Of a stretch of DNA of 64,000 nucleotides, positions 16,148 through 24,790 are shown one piece after another. Under the pieces are notes generated by a model. That model was not told where the DNA came from, ran no database searches, and was given only the letters and a program-made list of their open reading frames with translations. Both the position numbers and the translations under genes were made by a program. Each line of letters opens with the position of its first letter. Position 1 is the stretch's first letter. Location: positions 1 to 64,000 of the forward strand of contig DASRRI010000030.1 in assembly GCA_035695765.1 (NCBI GenBank). Reading direction: 5' to 3'. Source of the stretch: Dongia_A sp035695765. Its GTDB lineage: Bacteria; Pseudomonadota; Alphaproteobacteria; Dongiales; Dongiaceae.

Positions 16148-17188
16148 TCACACCTCCCTTTGGCGTTTTGACCCCGAACGGGTCGGTTGACGGCCGGGCA
16201 ACTTTCCGATCCACGCAAGCAGATCGGGCTCAGCCATTCCGAACAGGCCTTTCGGCCGGAACACGAGAACCAGGAGTACGGCGAGCGCCATCAGCAGCTG
16301 GCTGGCGCCGAAGAATCCCATCGCTTCCTCGACCGGATGCAGTGCCTCGGTTGCAATCGTGAGCAGGGCGCCGACGAGCGCAGCGCCGGTGATGCTGCCG
16401 CTGCCGCCCAACACCACCATCACGACGAGCTGGAATGCGAACAGGAAAGAGAACGACGAGGGCGTGATGAGCGTCACCAGATGCGCCCACAACCCGCCGG
16501 CCACGCCTGCGAAGAAGGCGCCCAACGCGAATGAGAAGATGCGGGTGCGCGTGATGCGCACGCCAAGGCACGCCGCCGCCAGCTCGTTCTCGCGGATTGC
16601 CAGCATGGTTCGTCCCAGCGACGAATGCTTGAGCTTCCAGCAAACGTAGAGCGTCAACAGCATCCAACCATAGACCCACCAAAGATTGGTGAGCTCGGGC
16701 AGGCCGTTGAGGCCGAGCGCGCCGCGGGTATAGCCGTCGAGGTTCACTGCAAGGCCCTGCACGATGAAGATGAGCCCAAGCGTGGCAACCGCCAGGTAGT
16801 GCCCGCGCAGCCGCAGCACCGGGAACCCGACCACCAGCGCGACCAGCGTCGCGGCCAGACCGCCAGTGATGAGCGCCAGCAGGAACGGCAGATGGCTGGT
16901 CGCGAGCCACGCCGGAAGGTCGGGCAGGAGAAACGGCTTCCGCTTGGGCTCGAGGCTCATGATCGCGGTCACATAGCCGCCGATCGTCATGAAGGCCGGA
17001 TGGCCCAGCGAGAACAGGCCGGTGAAGCCGTTGGTGATATTGAGGCTGACGGCCAGGATGACGTTGATGCCGACGAACGCGATGATCGACAGCAGATAGG
17101 CGTCCAGCGTTGCGCTCGCGCCATAGACCAGCACGGCGCCCACCAAGGCCGCGACCAGGAAGGCCAGCAGCTTCGAGCCGGATGCCAT
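16148..17188 (-). CDS. livM: LivM-type ABC transporter permease
   Basis: 346 residues with about ten hydrophobic segments. The LivM family signatures are LGHPAFMTIGGYVTAI, the GFPVLRLRGHYLAVATLGL loop, and the ATPase-contact motif RAIRENELAAACLGV-like (LAIRENELAAACLGVRI). It forms the inner-membrane channel with LivH and is powered by LivG and LivF. Its ATG overlaps the livH stop by one base (TGATG). Gene symbol by family, not proven substrate. Confidence 0.92.
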   Translation of the reverse strand: MASGSKLLAFLVAALVGAVLVYGASATLDAYLLSIIAFVGINVILAVSLNITNGFTGLFSLGHPAFMTIGGYVTAIMSLEPKRKPFLLPDLPAWLATSHLPFLLALITGGLAATLVALVVGFPVLRLRGHYLAVATLGLIFIVQGLAVNLDGYTRGALGLNGLPELTNLWWVYGWMLLTLYVCWKLKHSSLGRTMLAIRENELAAACLGVRITRTRIFSFALGAFFAGVAGGLWAHLVTLITPSSFSFLFAFQLVVMVVLGGSGSITGAALVGALLTIATEALHPVEEAMGFFGASQLLMALAVLLVLVFRPKGLFGMAEPDLLAWIGKLPGRQPTRSGSKRQREV

Positions 17189-18084
17189 CAGGCCCGCTCC
17201 TCGGTGCTGCGCCCGAGCAAGCCGTTCGGCATCACCAGCAGGATCACGATCAGGACCGCGAAGACGAAGACATTGCGGTAGCCGGAATATTCCGGCGGCA
17301 GCAGTCCCACCAGCAGCACCTCGGCCAGGCCCAGAACATAGCCGCCCAGCATCGCGCCGCTGATCGAGCCGACGCCGCCGATGACCGCCGCCACGAACGC
17401 CTTCAGGCCCGGGATCAATCCCATGAGCGGGCTAATCTGGCTGTATTTGCTGCCCCACATCAGGCCTGCGATGGCGGCCAGTGCGCTGCCGATCGCGAAG
17501 GCCACTGCGATCGTGCGGTCGATGTTGATCCCCATGAGGCGGGCCACGTTGTAGTTCTCCGCGGTCGCGCGCATCGCCATGCCGGTCCTGGTGAAGCGCA
17601 CGAACATGACCAGCGCCGCCATCAGTAGCACCGACAGAATCACGATTGCGAGATCGATCGCGCGCACCGAAAGCGGACCCATTGCGATGAACTTGCTGAG
17701 ATAGGCCGGCACGATGAAGTTCCGCGGCTGTGCCGTGAGCGTCATGATGCCGAGATTCTCGATCATGATGGCAACCGCGAGCGAGGCAATGAAGCCGGTT
17801 ACCTGCGGCGCGCCACGCATCGGCCGGAACGCAATGCGCTCGATCAGCATGCCCGTCGCCCCACCCACGGCCAGCACGACGAGGATGGCGAGCGGAAATG
17901 GCAGGTTCAGCGCGACGGCGCTCGCCAGCATGGTGAAGGAGCCGATGGTGACGATGTCACCGTGGGCGAAATTGATCAGCCGCACGATGCCGTAGATCAG
18001 GGAGAAGCCGATCGCGATCAGCGCATACATGCTGCCGAGGATGATACCGTTGACGATCTGCTCCAGGATGTAGGCGCCGGTCAT
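17188..18084 (-). CDS. livH: LivH-type ABC transporter permease
   Basis: 298 residues, mostly membrane-spanning. Family marks are the start LEQIVNGIILGSMYALIAIGFSLIYG, NFAHGDIVTIGSF, and GMAMRATAENYNVARLMGIN as coupling loop, then GVGSISGAMLGGYVLG. Forms a heterodimer with LivM. The start is ATG 18084, overlapping the livF stop as TGATG. A GTG one codon upstream would also work. Confidence 0.92.
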   Translation of the reverse strand: MTGAYILEQIVNGIILGSMYALIAIGFSLIYGIVRLINFAHGDIVTIGSFTMLASAVALNLPFPLAILVVLAVGGATGMLIERIAFRPMRGAPQVTGFIASLAVAIMIENLGIMTLTAQPRNFIVPAYLSKFIAMGPLSVRAIDLAIVILSVLLMAALVMFVRFTRTGMAMRATAENYNVARLMGINIDRTIAVAFAIGSALAAIAGLMWGSKYSQISPLMGLIPGLKAFVAAVIGGVGSISGAMLGGYVLGLAEVLLVGLLPPEYSGYRNVFVFAVLIVILLVMPNGLLGRSTEERA

Positions 18085-18803
18085 CACGCCACCCCCAGAT
18101 AGGCGCGCCTGACATCCGCGTTCTGCGCCAGCTCCTTGCCCGTGCCGGAGAGCTTGATCGTCCCCGTCTCCAGCACATAGGCGCGGTCGGCGAGGTCGAG
18201 CGCCATGGCCGCGTTTTGCTCGACCAGGAGCACGGTAGTGCCATCCGCGCGGATGCGCTGCAGGATGTCGAAGATCTGCTCCACCAACCGCGGCGCCAGG
18301 CCGAGCGAGGGCTCGTCGAGCAGCAGCAGCTTGGGGCGGCTCATCAGGGCCCGGCCGATCGCGAGCATCATCTGTTCGCCGCCGGAGAGCCGGTTCCCCG
18401 GAAGAGCTCCGCGCTCGAGCAGGATCGGAAACAACGCGTGGATCGCACGCAGGTCATTCCCCACGCTTTCGCCGTCGGTGCGCAGGTAGGCGCCGATCCG
18501 CAGGTTCTCCTCGACCGAGAGATTGCCGAAGATCTGCCGGCCTTCCGGGCAGTGCGAAATGCCGGTCGCCACGATCCGCTCGGCCTTGATCCGGGAAAGG
18601 TCGATGCGCTGGCCCTCGATCTCGAAGTGGATGCGGCCGCGTTGCGGGCGAAGTAGGCCGGAGATGGTCGAAAGCGTAGTCGTCTTGCCGGCGCCATTGG
18701 CGCCGATCAGCGCCACGATCTCGCCGCATCGGACTTCGATATCGATCCCCCGCAGCGCATGGGTCCCGCCACGCTGGACATGGACGTCCTCAAGCCACAG
18801 CAT
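18084..18803 (-). CDS. livF: LivF-type ABC transporter ATP-binding protein
   Basis: 239 residues. Walker A GANGAGKTT at about 34-42, signature LSGGEQMMLAIGRAL at about 134-148, Walker B LLLLDEPSLGLAP, and the H-loop region VLLVEQNAAMALDLADRAYVLETG. All residues needed for ATP hydrolysis appear present. Its start overlaps the livG end by 14 bases. Works with LivG to energise LivH/LivM. Confidence 0.93.
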   Translation of the reverse strand: MLWLEDVHVQRGGTHALRGIDIEVRCGEIVALIGANGAGKTTTLSTISGLLRPQRGRIHFEIEGQRIDLSRIKAERIVATGISHCPEGRQIFGNLSVEENLRIGAYLRTDGESVGNDLRAIHALFPILLERGALPGNRLSGGEQMMLAIGRALMSRPKLLLLDEPSLGLAPRLVEQIFDILQRIRADGTTVLLVEQNAAMALDLADRAYVLETGTIKLSGTGKELAQNADVRRAYLGVA

Positions 18804-19590
18804 CGCTGCCCTCCCGCCGGCGGCCGAGATAGGCCTCGATCACGCGCGGATCGCGCTGGATCTCCTCGGGCGCCCCTTGCGCCAGCATCCGCCCCTGGTT
18901 GATCACCAGGATGCGCTGGCAATGGGTCATGATCATCTTCATGTCATGCTCGACCAGCAGGACGGCGAGGCCCAGCTCGCGATGGAAGCGCGCGACTGTT
19001 GCGCCGAGATCGGCGGTCTCGTGCGGGTTCATGCCGGCCGACGGCTCGTCCAGCAGCAGCAGCGATGGCTCGGTCGCCAGGGCGCGCGCAAACTCGACCT
19101 TGCGCTGGTCGCCGTACGGCAGATTGGCGACGATCTCGCCGGCCTGATCGCGCAAGCCCAGCACCTCGAGCACTTCCAGCGCTCGCCCGCGGATCGCGGC
19201 TTCCGAGCGCGTTGCCGCGGGAAGGCACAGCAGCGTCGGCCAGAATCCGGCGCCATGGCGCATGTGCAAGCCGACCGCGACATTGTCGATGACCGGGAGC
19301 TCTCGGAACAGCCGGATGTTCTGGAAAGTGCGCGCCATGCCGAGGCGCGCGTTTTCCTCGGGTCGACTGCCGGTGACGTCCCGCCCGCGGAAGCGGATCC
19401 GGCCGCCGCTCGGCTTGAGCACGCCAGTCAGGAGATTGAAGGCCGTGGTCTTGCCCGATCCGTTCGGCCCGATCAGCCCGACCAATTCGTCCGCCGCGAC
19501 CTCGAGGCCGAAGCCCTGGAGCGCGCGCACGCCGCCGAAGTTCTTGGTAAGCCCCTCGACCATGAGGAGCGATTCACTCCTGGCTGCCAT
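18790..19590 (-). CDS. livG: LivG-type ABC transporter ATP-binding protein
   Basis: 266 residues. Walker A GPNGSGKTTAFNLLTG at about 43-58, the LivG-type Q-loop ARTFQNIRLF, a slightly unusual signature LPYGDQRKVEFARAL (normally LSYGQQRRLEIARAL), Walker B LLLLDEPSAGMNP and H-loop VLLVEHDMKMIM. First gene of the operon; the AT-rich divergent promoter region with a TAGCA dyad lies upstream. The ribosome binding site is weak (GGGCGGGCAG). Confidence 0.93.
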   Translation of the reverse strand: MAARSESLLMVEGLTKNFGGVRALQGFGLEVAADELVGLIGPNGSGKTTAFNLLTGVLKPSGGRIRFRGRDVTGSRPEENARLGMARTFQNIRLFRELPVIDNVAVGLHMRHGAGFWPTLLCLPAATRSEAAIRGRALEVLEVLGLRDQAGEIVANLPYGDQRKVEFARALATEPSLLLLDEPSAGMNPHETADLGATVARFHRELGLAVLLVEHDMKMIMTHCQRILVINQGRMLAQGAPEEIQRDPRVIEAYLGRRREGSDAVA

Positions 19591-19670
19591 CTGCCCGCCC
19601 TGTCATGCGCGCGCCTTGCCGGCGCGTCCCGATCTCGGATAAGGCACCTTGTTATAAATGATCTATACGG

Positions 19671-19683
19671 TAGCATATTGCTA
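19671..19683. promoter_or_regulatory. dyad in the divergent livG/epimerase promoter region
   Basis: TAGCATATTGCTA is a perfect 5-base inverted repeat around TAT, in a markedly AT-rich stretch (about 19645-19695) between the livG start and the epimerase start. It is placed where an operator would act. The RpiR regulator of the operon is a candidate binder, but this is inference. Confidence 0.3.
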
Positions 19684-19727
19684 ACATTTGTTACAAGCTT
19701 GCAAGCCTACACTAGGCCGGATCGGCG

Positions 19728-20665
19728 ATGGCTCAAGACGGATCGCAGGGTGGAAAACGCCGGCTTGGCCGCGTCCTGGTGACGGGTGCCGCCGGCTGAA
19801 CGCGGTGGCAGTGTGTCTCGTCCGCGATGGGGAGAAGGTCGTCATCAGCGATCTGGATCGAGCGACGGCGATGCCCGCTGGTCTGCGTGCCTGCGATCTC
19901 ACCCAGCAGCATCAGGTTGAGGCGCTCATCAAGGACCAGAGAATCGACACGATCATCCATGCCGGCGCCGTTTCCGGACCGATGGTGATGGCCGACCAGC
20001 CGCTCGAGATCTGGCGCGTGAACGTGATGGGAACGACTCACTTGCTGGAGGCGGCGCGACGTGGTCGGGTCGCCCGTTTCGTGTTGTGTTCGTCGGTTGA
20101 TGTCTACGGCGCGAATGCAGCCGGCGTGATCGACGAAAATACGGCCGCTGCGCCAGAAAGCGTCTATGGCGCCAGCAAGGTCGCGGCGGAGGCAGCATTG
20201 ACCGGGTATGCGCGCGAACATGGTATCGATGTCATTGCAGTGCGGTTCTCCTGGATTTACGGCCCCGGCCGGCAAACTCCGACCGCCCTTGAGGGCCTGA
20301 TCCGCGCGGGGCTGGCGGGCCAGGCGATCGCGCTCGAAGGCGGCAGCCTGCAACGCACACACTATCTCTTCATCGATGATGCGGTTGCTGGCGTCCTTGC
20401 CGCGGCAAGAGCACCCGCGAAGTTGCCACGCCTCGCCTACAATATTACTGCCGGCGAGGGATTGCCTATCCAGCGAGTCATTGAAACCCTAACCAGCCTC
20501 CTACCCGAGCTTCGCGTGCGCTTCCTCCGGCGCCGCGCGCCCCCGCCCGGACCGATCGGTTTCGACCTGACCAACGCGGCGCATGATCTGGGTTATCGCC
20601 CACAATTCCTCTTGACGGAGGGACTTCGCCGTTATGTCGAGATGCTAAAGACGGAACGAGCTTGA
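19728..20665 (+). pseudogene. NAD-dependent epimerase/dehydratase, frameshifted in its cofactor site
   Basis: An ATG at 19728 opens a frame reading up to RVLVTGAAG and then stops at TGA 19797-19799. The remaining protein continues in another frame from NAVAVCLVRDGEKVVISDLD to the end at 20665. The break falls in the Gly-rich Rossmann motif (expected TGAAGGLG). The rest is a good extended-SDR: AGAVSGP, CSSVDVYG, VYGASKVAAE with the YGASK pair, and IYGPGRQTP. About 310 residues in total. One missing base (or four) explains it. Either a sequencing error or a true pseudogene. Confidence 0.75.
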
Positions 20666-20960
20666 ACCATTTCGACATACGCTTCGATTGCAAGGACACG
20701 TTCATCTCGAAGTGGGACAAGACGTCGAACAAGGTGTCGCTGGATCCCGGAGACTTCATCTACAAGCGAAGAGAGCCGGATCCAGGTATGAGCTCTAGCC
20801 TGCGAAGCTATAGAATGTTTGTTGAATGGATGAGGGCATTAGCCATCTCGCAGAGCGTTATCCTGTGGTTCATGGCTTCGCGCCGCCGCGTGATGCGCTT
20901 TCTGCTGCAACCAGAGACAGCGTGAGGCAATTACTGAACACCGAAAGCCATCGCACCAGG
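20666..20960. other. 295-base spacer with no supported gene
   Basis: The only frame of note (TTG at 20662 to 20925) has odd composition and no family resemblance. It is the gap between the ends of the converging epimerase and tartrate dehydratase genes. No clear terminator hairpin with a T-run was found. Confidence 0.4.
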
Positions 20961-22130
20961 TCATGTGCCCGTCGCCCGGCGCATAGCGTCGATAAGCGCC
21001 GCCTTCGCCTCGAACCCGATCCCAGGCAGATCGGGCAGCCGCACTTGCCCGCCCTCGACAGCGATGCCGTCAGCAAAGCCGCCGAACGGCGCGAACAGGT
21101 CGGGATACGATTCGTTGCCGCCAAGCTTGAGCCCAGCGGCGATATTCAGCGACAGCTGATGTCCGCCATGCGGAACGCAGTTGCGCGGCGAGAATCCGAA
21201 TTCCGGCAGCAGCTTCAGGATGCGCATGTATTCGACCAGCCCGTAGGACAATGCACAATCGAACTGCAGCCGGTCGCGGTCCGGCCGCATGCCGCCATAG
21301 CGCAGGAGATTGCGCGCATCCTGGTGCGAGAACAGGTTCTCGCCGGTCGCCATCGGCGCATCATAGTGGCTGGCGAGTTCGGCCTGCAGCACGTAGTCGA
21401 GCGGATCACCCGCCTCCTCATACCAGAAGAGATTGTAGGGTCGCAGCCCCTTGGCATAGCGAACCGCAGTTTCCAGATCGAACCTGCCGTTCGCGTCGAC
21501 CGCGAGCCGCTTGCCCTCGCCTACTATTTGAAGCACCGCCTCGATGCGCCTTAGATCCTCCGAAAGGTCCGCGCCGCCGATCTTCATCTTGACCACGTTG
21601 TAGCCAAGATCGAGATAGCGGCGCATTTCGTCCTGCAGTGCGCGATGATCCTTGCCGGGATAATAATAGCCACCGGCTGCATAAACGAAGACGTCGCGGT
21701 CGGGATTTCCGTCGCAATACCGATCCGCGAGAAGGCGATAGAGCGGCTTTCCGGCGGTCTTGGCGACGGCATCCCAGACCGCCATGTCGACGACTCCGAC
21801 GGCAACCGAGCGCTCGCCATGGCCACCCGGCTTCTCATTGGTCATCATCACGCGCCAGATCTTGGCCGGGTCAAGATTGTCTCCGCTCTCATCCACGATG
21901 TCCTGCGGCTTGGCCTCGCGCAGGCGCGGCAGGAAGCGCTCCCTGAGGAGTCCGCCCGCCGCATAGCGGCCGTTCGAATTGAAGCCGTATCCGATTACCG
22001 GTTTGCCATCGCGGATCACGTCGGTCTCGAGCGCAACCACGCTGACAGTCATCTTGCTGAAATCGATGTAGGCGTTGCGAATCTCCGATGCGATCGGCAC
22101 CACCGCTTCGCGGATATTGACGATCTTCAT
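20961..22130 (-). CDS. tarD: D(-)-tartrate dehydratase, enolase superfamily
   Basis: 389 residues of the mandelate racemase group, closely like the characterised Bradyrhizobium D-tartrate dehydratase, which turns D-tartrate into oxaloacetate. Shared stretches are RNAYIDFSKMT, GYGFNSNGRY, NEKPGGHGERSVAVG, and VVKMKIGG with the catalytic KxK (second Lys at 183, matching the base of the known enzyme at about 184). The Mg ligands are in VDANGRF, YEEAGDP and ATGENL, and the general acid lies in PHGGHQLSLN. Length and order fit. Co-directional with a tartrate dehydrogenase-like gene 69 bases upstream. Confidence 0.85.
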   Translation of the reverse strand: MKIVNIREAVVPIASEIRNAYIDFSKMTVSVVALETDVIRDGKPVIGYGFNSNGRYAAGGLLRERFLPRLREAKPQDIVDESGDNLDPAKIWRVMMTNEKPGGHGERSVAVGVVDMAVWDAVAKTAGKPLYRLLADRYCDGNPDRDVFVYAAGGYYYPGKDHRALQDEMRRYLDLGYNVVKMKIGGADLSEDLRRIEAVLQIVGEGKRLAVDANGRFDLETAVRYAKGLRPYNLFWYEEAGDPLDYVLQAELASHYDAPMATGENLFSHQDARNLLRYGGMRPDRDRLQFDCALSYGLVEYMRILKLLPEFGFSPRNCVPHGGHQLSLNIAAGLKLGGNESYPDLFAPFGGFADGIAVEGGQVRLPDLPGIGFEAKAALIDAMRRATGT

Positions 22131-22199
22131 GATCAGCGACCCTGTTCAGTTATTCTGCAAGAGCAACGCGCGTATCCCGCCATGCGTTCCGATCGAGGC

Positions 22200-23276
22200 T
22201 CAGGCATTGGCGCCGCGGATCGCGGATATGACGGCGTCGGTCACCTGCCTGGTCGTCGCCTTGCCGCCCAGATCCGGCGGCACGACTTCGCGCCGGCTGG
22301 TCACCGTCTCGATGGCTGCCATCAACCGGGCCGACGACTTTGCTTCTCCCAAGTGATCCAGCATTAGCGCCGCCGTCCAGAAGGAGGCCAACGGATTGGC
22401 AATACCCTTGCCGGTGATGTCGAAGGCGGAACCATGGATCGGTTCGAACATCGACGGATGCTTGCGCGAGGGATCGATGTTTGCCGTGGCGCCCAGACCC
22501 AGCGAGCCCGACAAAGCCGCAGCCAGATCCGTCAGAATGTCCGCATGCAGGTTGGTGGCAAGGACCGTGTCAATGCTGGCCGGCTTGTTCACCATGCGCT
22601 GGGTCATCGCATCCACCAGCATCCAATCGACCGTGAGACCCGGATAGTCGCGGATAACCTCCTTGCACACGTCGTCCCACAGCACCATGCCGTGACGCTG
22701 GGCATTCGACTTGGTGACAATGGTCAAGAGCTTGCGCGGCCGTGACCGCGCGAGATCGCAGGCGTAGCGCGCGATCCGTTCGATGCCGGACCGCGTGAAG
22801 ACTGCCACATCCATTCCGACTTCGATCGGCAGGCCGCGATGTGCGCGGCCGCCAACGCCGGCGTACTCGCCTTCGCTGTTCTCCCGCACGATCACCCAGT
22901 CGATCCCCGCGCCCAATTCCGGCCGCAGCGGCCCGACGACACCGGGGAGCAGCTTGGATGGGCGGACGTTGGCGTATTGGTCGAAGCCCTGGCAGATGGC
23001 GAGGCGCAGGCCCCAAAGGGTCAGATCATCCGGCAGATTCGGATCGCCAACCGCGCCGAAATAGATGGCATCGAAACCTGCGATCTGAGCCAAGCCGTCC
23101 TCCGGCATCATCCGACCCTTGTGCCGATAATAATCGGACCCCCAATCGAAGCGCTGAAAGCTGAAGGAGAGGCCGGCTTCGACGTCGGACAGGCATTCAA
23201 GGACGCGGCAGCCCGCCGCGATCACCTCCGGGCCAATTCCGTCACCGCCGACGACGGCAATGTTGTGAGCGCCCAT
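22200..23276 (-). CDS. tartrate/D-malate dehydrogenase-like enzyme (isocitrate dehydrogenase family)
   Basis: 358 residues of the beta-decarboxylating dehydrogenase family. GGDGIGPEV is the start motif. ICQGFDQYANVRP and VIVRENSEGEYAGVGG carry substrate-binding Arg and Glu residues, VTKSNAQRHGMVLWD the catalytic Lys region, VDAMTQRMVNKPASIDTVLATNLHADILTD the Asp metal ligands and FEPIHGSAFDITGKGIANP the NAD site. The ICQGFDQYANVRP form is typical of TtuC/YeaU enzymes that act on tartrate or D-malate, not of LeuB. Start at 23276 preferred because of GAGGAGACG before it. First in the operon with tarD. Confidence 0.85.
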   Translation of the reverse strand: MGAHNIAVVGGDGIGPEVIAAGCRVLECLSDVEAGLSFSFQRFDWGSDYYRHKGRMMPEDGLAQIAGFDAIYFGAVGDPNLPDDLTLWGLRLAICQGFDQYANVRPSKLLPGVVGPLRPELGAGIDWVIVRENSEGEYAGVGGRAHRGLPIEVGMDVAVFTRSGIERIARYACDLARSRPRKLLTIVTKSNAQRHGMVLWDDVCKEVIRDYPGLTVDWMLVDAMTQRMVNKPASIDTVLATNLHADILTDLAAALSGSLGLGATANIDPSRKHPSMFEPIHGSAFDITGKGIANPLASFWTAALMLDHLGEAKSSARLMAAIETVTSRREVVPPDLGGKATTRQVTDAVISAIRGANA

Positions 23277-23315
23277 ATCACGTCTCCTCTCCGATAACCG
23301 CGACAATGGCGCGCG

Positions 23316-23726
23316 TCATATCATGGGCGCCGCCGGTACCGCGATCCAATCGAACTGTAGCGGCCCTTCGCGGAAGGCAAACCGCTCCAGATGGCGCACG
23401 ACCACGCCCTTCAGCGCCTCCAATTGTTCGTCGGCGCTGGCTTCCAGCCGGCACTCAAGGGCGTCTTCATGGGCCTGCATCGTCAGCGTTGCATCGCCTG
23501 GCCAGTCCGCGCCGCGCGCATTGCGCGGAAAGACAATCGTGCCGCTCTCCCGCGTGAATTCGACGGCGAGGTTGTGGCTCCAATGCTTGCAGAGCTGTTG
23601 AAGATAGCGGCTGCCCTTGGTCGTCGGCACGCGCGCTGTACTATGGAACATCATCGAAATCCATCCAGTCTGCGCAGCGGCAATCCCATATCGCCGCCGC
23701 AATATTTCAAATCGTGTCATCCTCAT
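23316..23726 (-). CDS. DUF2218 family protein
   Basis: 136 residues. From about residue 28 the protein matches DUF2218: TARVPTTKGSRYLQQLCKHWSHNLAVEF, TLTMQAHEDALECRLEA, then LERFAFREGPLQFDW at the end. In many proteobacteria DUF2218 genes stand beside siderophore-interacting reductases and PadR regulators, which suggests a part in iron or metal metabolism. The start at 23726 has a GGAGGGG ribosome binding site, but the family usually begins near residue 25, so an ATG at 23654 is possible. It is divergent from the PadR gene with a shared operator between them. Confidence 0.75.
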   Translation of the reverse strand: MRMTRFEILRRRYGIAAAQTGWISMMFHSTARVPTTKGSRYLQQLCKHWSHNLAVEFTRESGTIVFPRNARGADWPGDATLTMQAHEDALECRLEASADEQLEALKGVVVRHLERFAFREGPLQFDWIAVPAAPMI

Positions 23727-23741
23727 CGCCCCTCCGCCTGC

Positions 23742-23779
23742 TTGACATCCGCAATGAAAGATATATCTTACGATATGTC
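23742..23779 (+). promoter_or_regulatory. promoter and operator between DUF2218 and PadR genes
   Basis: TTGACA at 23742-23747 with TATCTT about 16 bases later resembles a sigma-70 promoter for the PadR gene. Overlapping the -10 is GATATATC-TTAC-GATATGTC (23760-23779), a near-perfect dyad with the same GATATATC half-sites described for E. coli YqjI. PadR autorepression with control of DUF2218 is the natural reading. Confidence 0.6.
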
Positions 23780-23805
23780 AAGAGACATAAACGAAAGAAG
23801 TAAAT

Positions 23806-24507
23806 ATGCATTTTTACCAAGAAGAACAAGAGCATAGAAGTTGGCGCAGCTTCATGGGCCGCCGTGGCGGTGGTTGGGGCGGACATCGCCATGGCGGTTT
23901 CTTCGGCCGGCACGGCCGTGGCGGCGGCGATGGTTTCCGCATGGGCCGCAAGCTCGGTGCAGGCGACCTGCAGCTTCTCTTGCTGCTCCTGCTGCAGGAA
24001 AATCCCCGCCATGGCTATGAGCTGATCAAGGAGCTGGAGCAGCGCACCAGCGGCTATTACAGCCCGAGCCCCGGCGTGATCTATCCCGCCCTCACCTATC
24101 TCGAAGAGATCGCCTTTACCTCGGTCGAGACGGAGGGCAACAAGAAGCTCTATCGCATCAGCGAGACCGGCTCGGCCTTCCTCACGGAGAACCGGACGAG
24201 CGCTGAAGCGATGCTGAACGAGCTTGTCGAAGTTGGCCGCCGCTTCGCTCGCGCCCGGAAGGCCATGAGCGAAGAGGAAGGCGCTGCTAGCGACACGGAA
24301 GACGAGTCCGAGTTCGGCACCTGGCCCTTGGGCGAGCGGCGCTTCGGCCGCGTACGCCGCAGGCAGGAGATCGTCGACCTCCTCCAGGCGCGTCACGACC
24401 TGAAGCGCGCTCTGGTCGAGACGATTGGAGCCTCGCCCGAGGATCACAAGCGGATCGCGGAGATCCTGCGCCGCGCCGCCGCCGAGATCCGCGGTCAGAA
24501 ATCATGA
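23806..24507 (+). CDS. PadR-family repressor, YqjI-like
   Basis: 233 residues. The N-terminal 45 residues are rich in His, Gly and Arg (GHRHGGFFGRHGRGGG), as in the nickel-sensing YqjI. The PadR winged helix follows at about 55 to 130: LLLLLQENPRHGYELIKELEQRTSGYYSPSPGVIYPALTYLEE and NKKLYRISETG. The C-terminal helical part (about 140 to 233) would make the dimer. YqjI represses a ferric-siderophore reductase gene and itself, and here the divergent neighbour is DUF2218. The operator overlaps its -10. Confidence 0.85.
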   Translation: MHFYQEEQEHRSWRSFMGRRGGGWGGHRHGGFFGRHGRGGGDGFRMGRKLGAGDLQLLLLLLLQENPRHGYELIKELEQRTSGYYSPSPGVIYPALTYLEEIAFTSVETEGNKKLYRISETGSAFLTENRTSAEAMLNELVEVGRRFARARKAMSEEEGAASDTEDESEFGTWPLGERRFGRVRRRQEIVDLLQARHDLKRALVETIGASPEDHKRIAEILRRAAAEIRGQKS

Positions 24508-24790
24508 GGATGGCCTGCCCCTAATGGGTGGAACGGAATTGGCCCTGAAAGTGCGCGCGGAGGCACCTGACCGCGCGCAAACCTCACACTTGTCGGGCAA
24601 GTCCCTGGCAGACGGCGAGAAGCATCCGAACATATTCTTAGAGCAAGCAGTTGGCCACTCTGTGACCGCTGACGGGGTACTCGAAACCGTCCGATAGGCT
24701 AGAATCCGAATTACGCCGGTGTCGGTCAGCCTGAAGGCGCTATAATTGGCATGAATGTTCGCGTGACTCTCGAACAGGGCAACTCGCGCG

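Noticed and set aside
20662..20925. 87-codon plus-strand frame after the epimerase
   Set aside because: TTG start overlapping the epimerase end, no family, unusual composition, no ribosome binding site.
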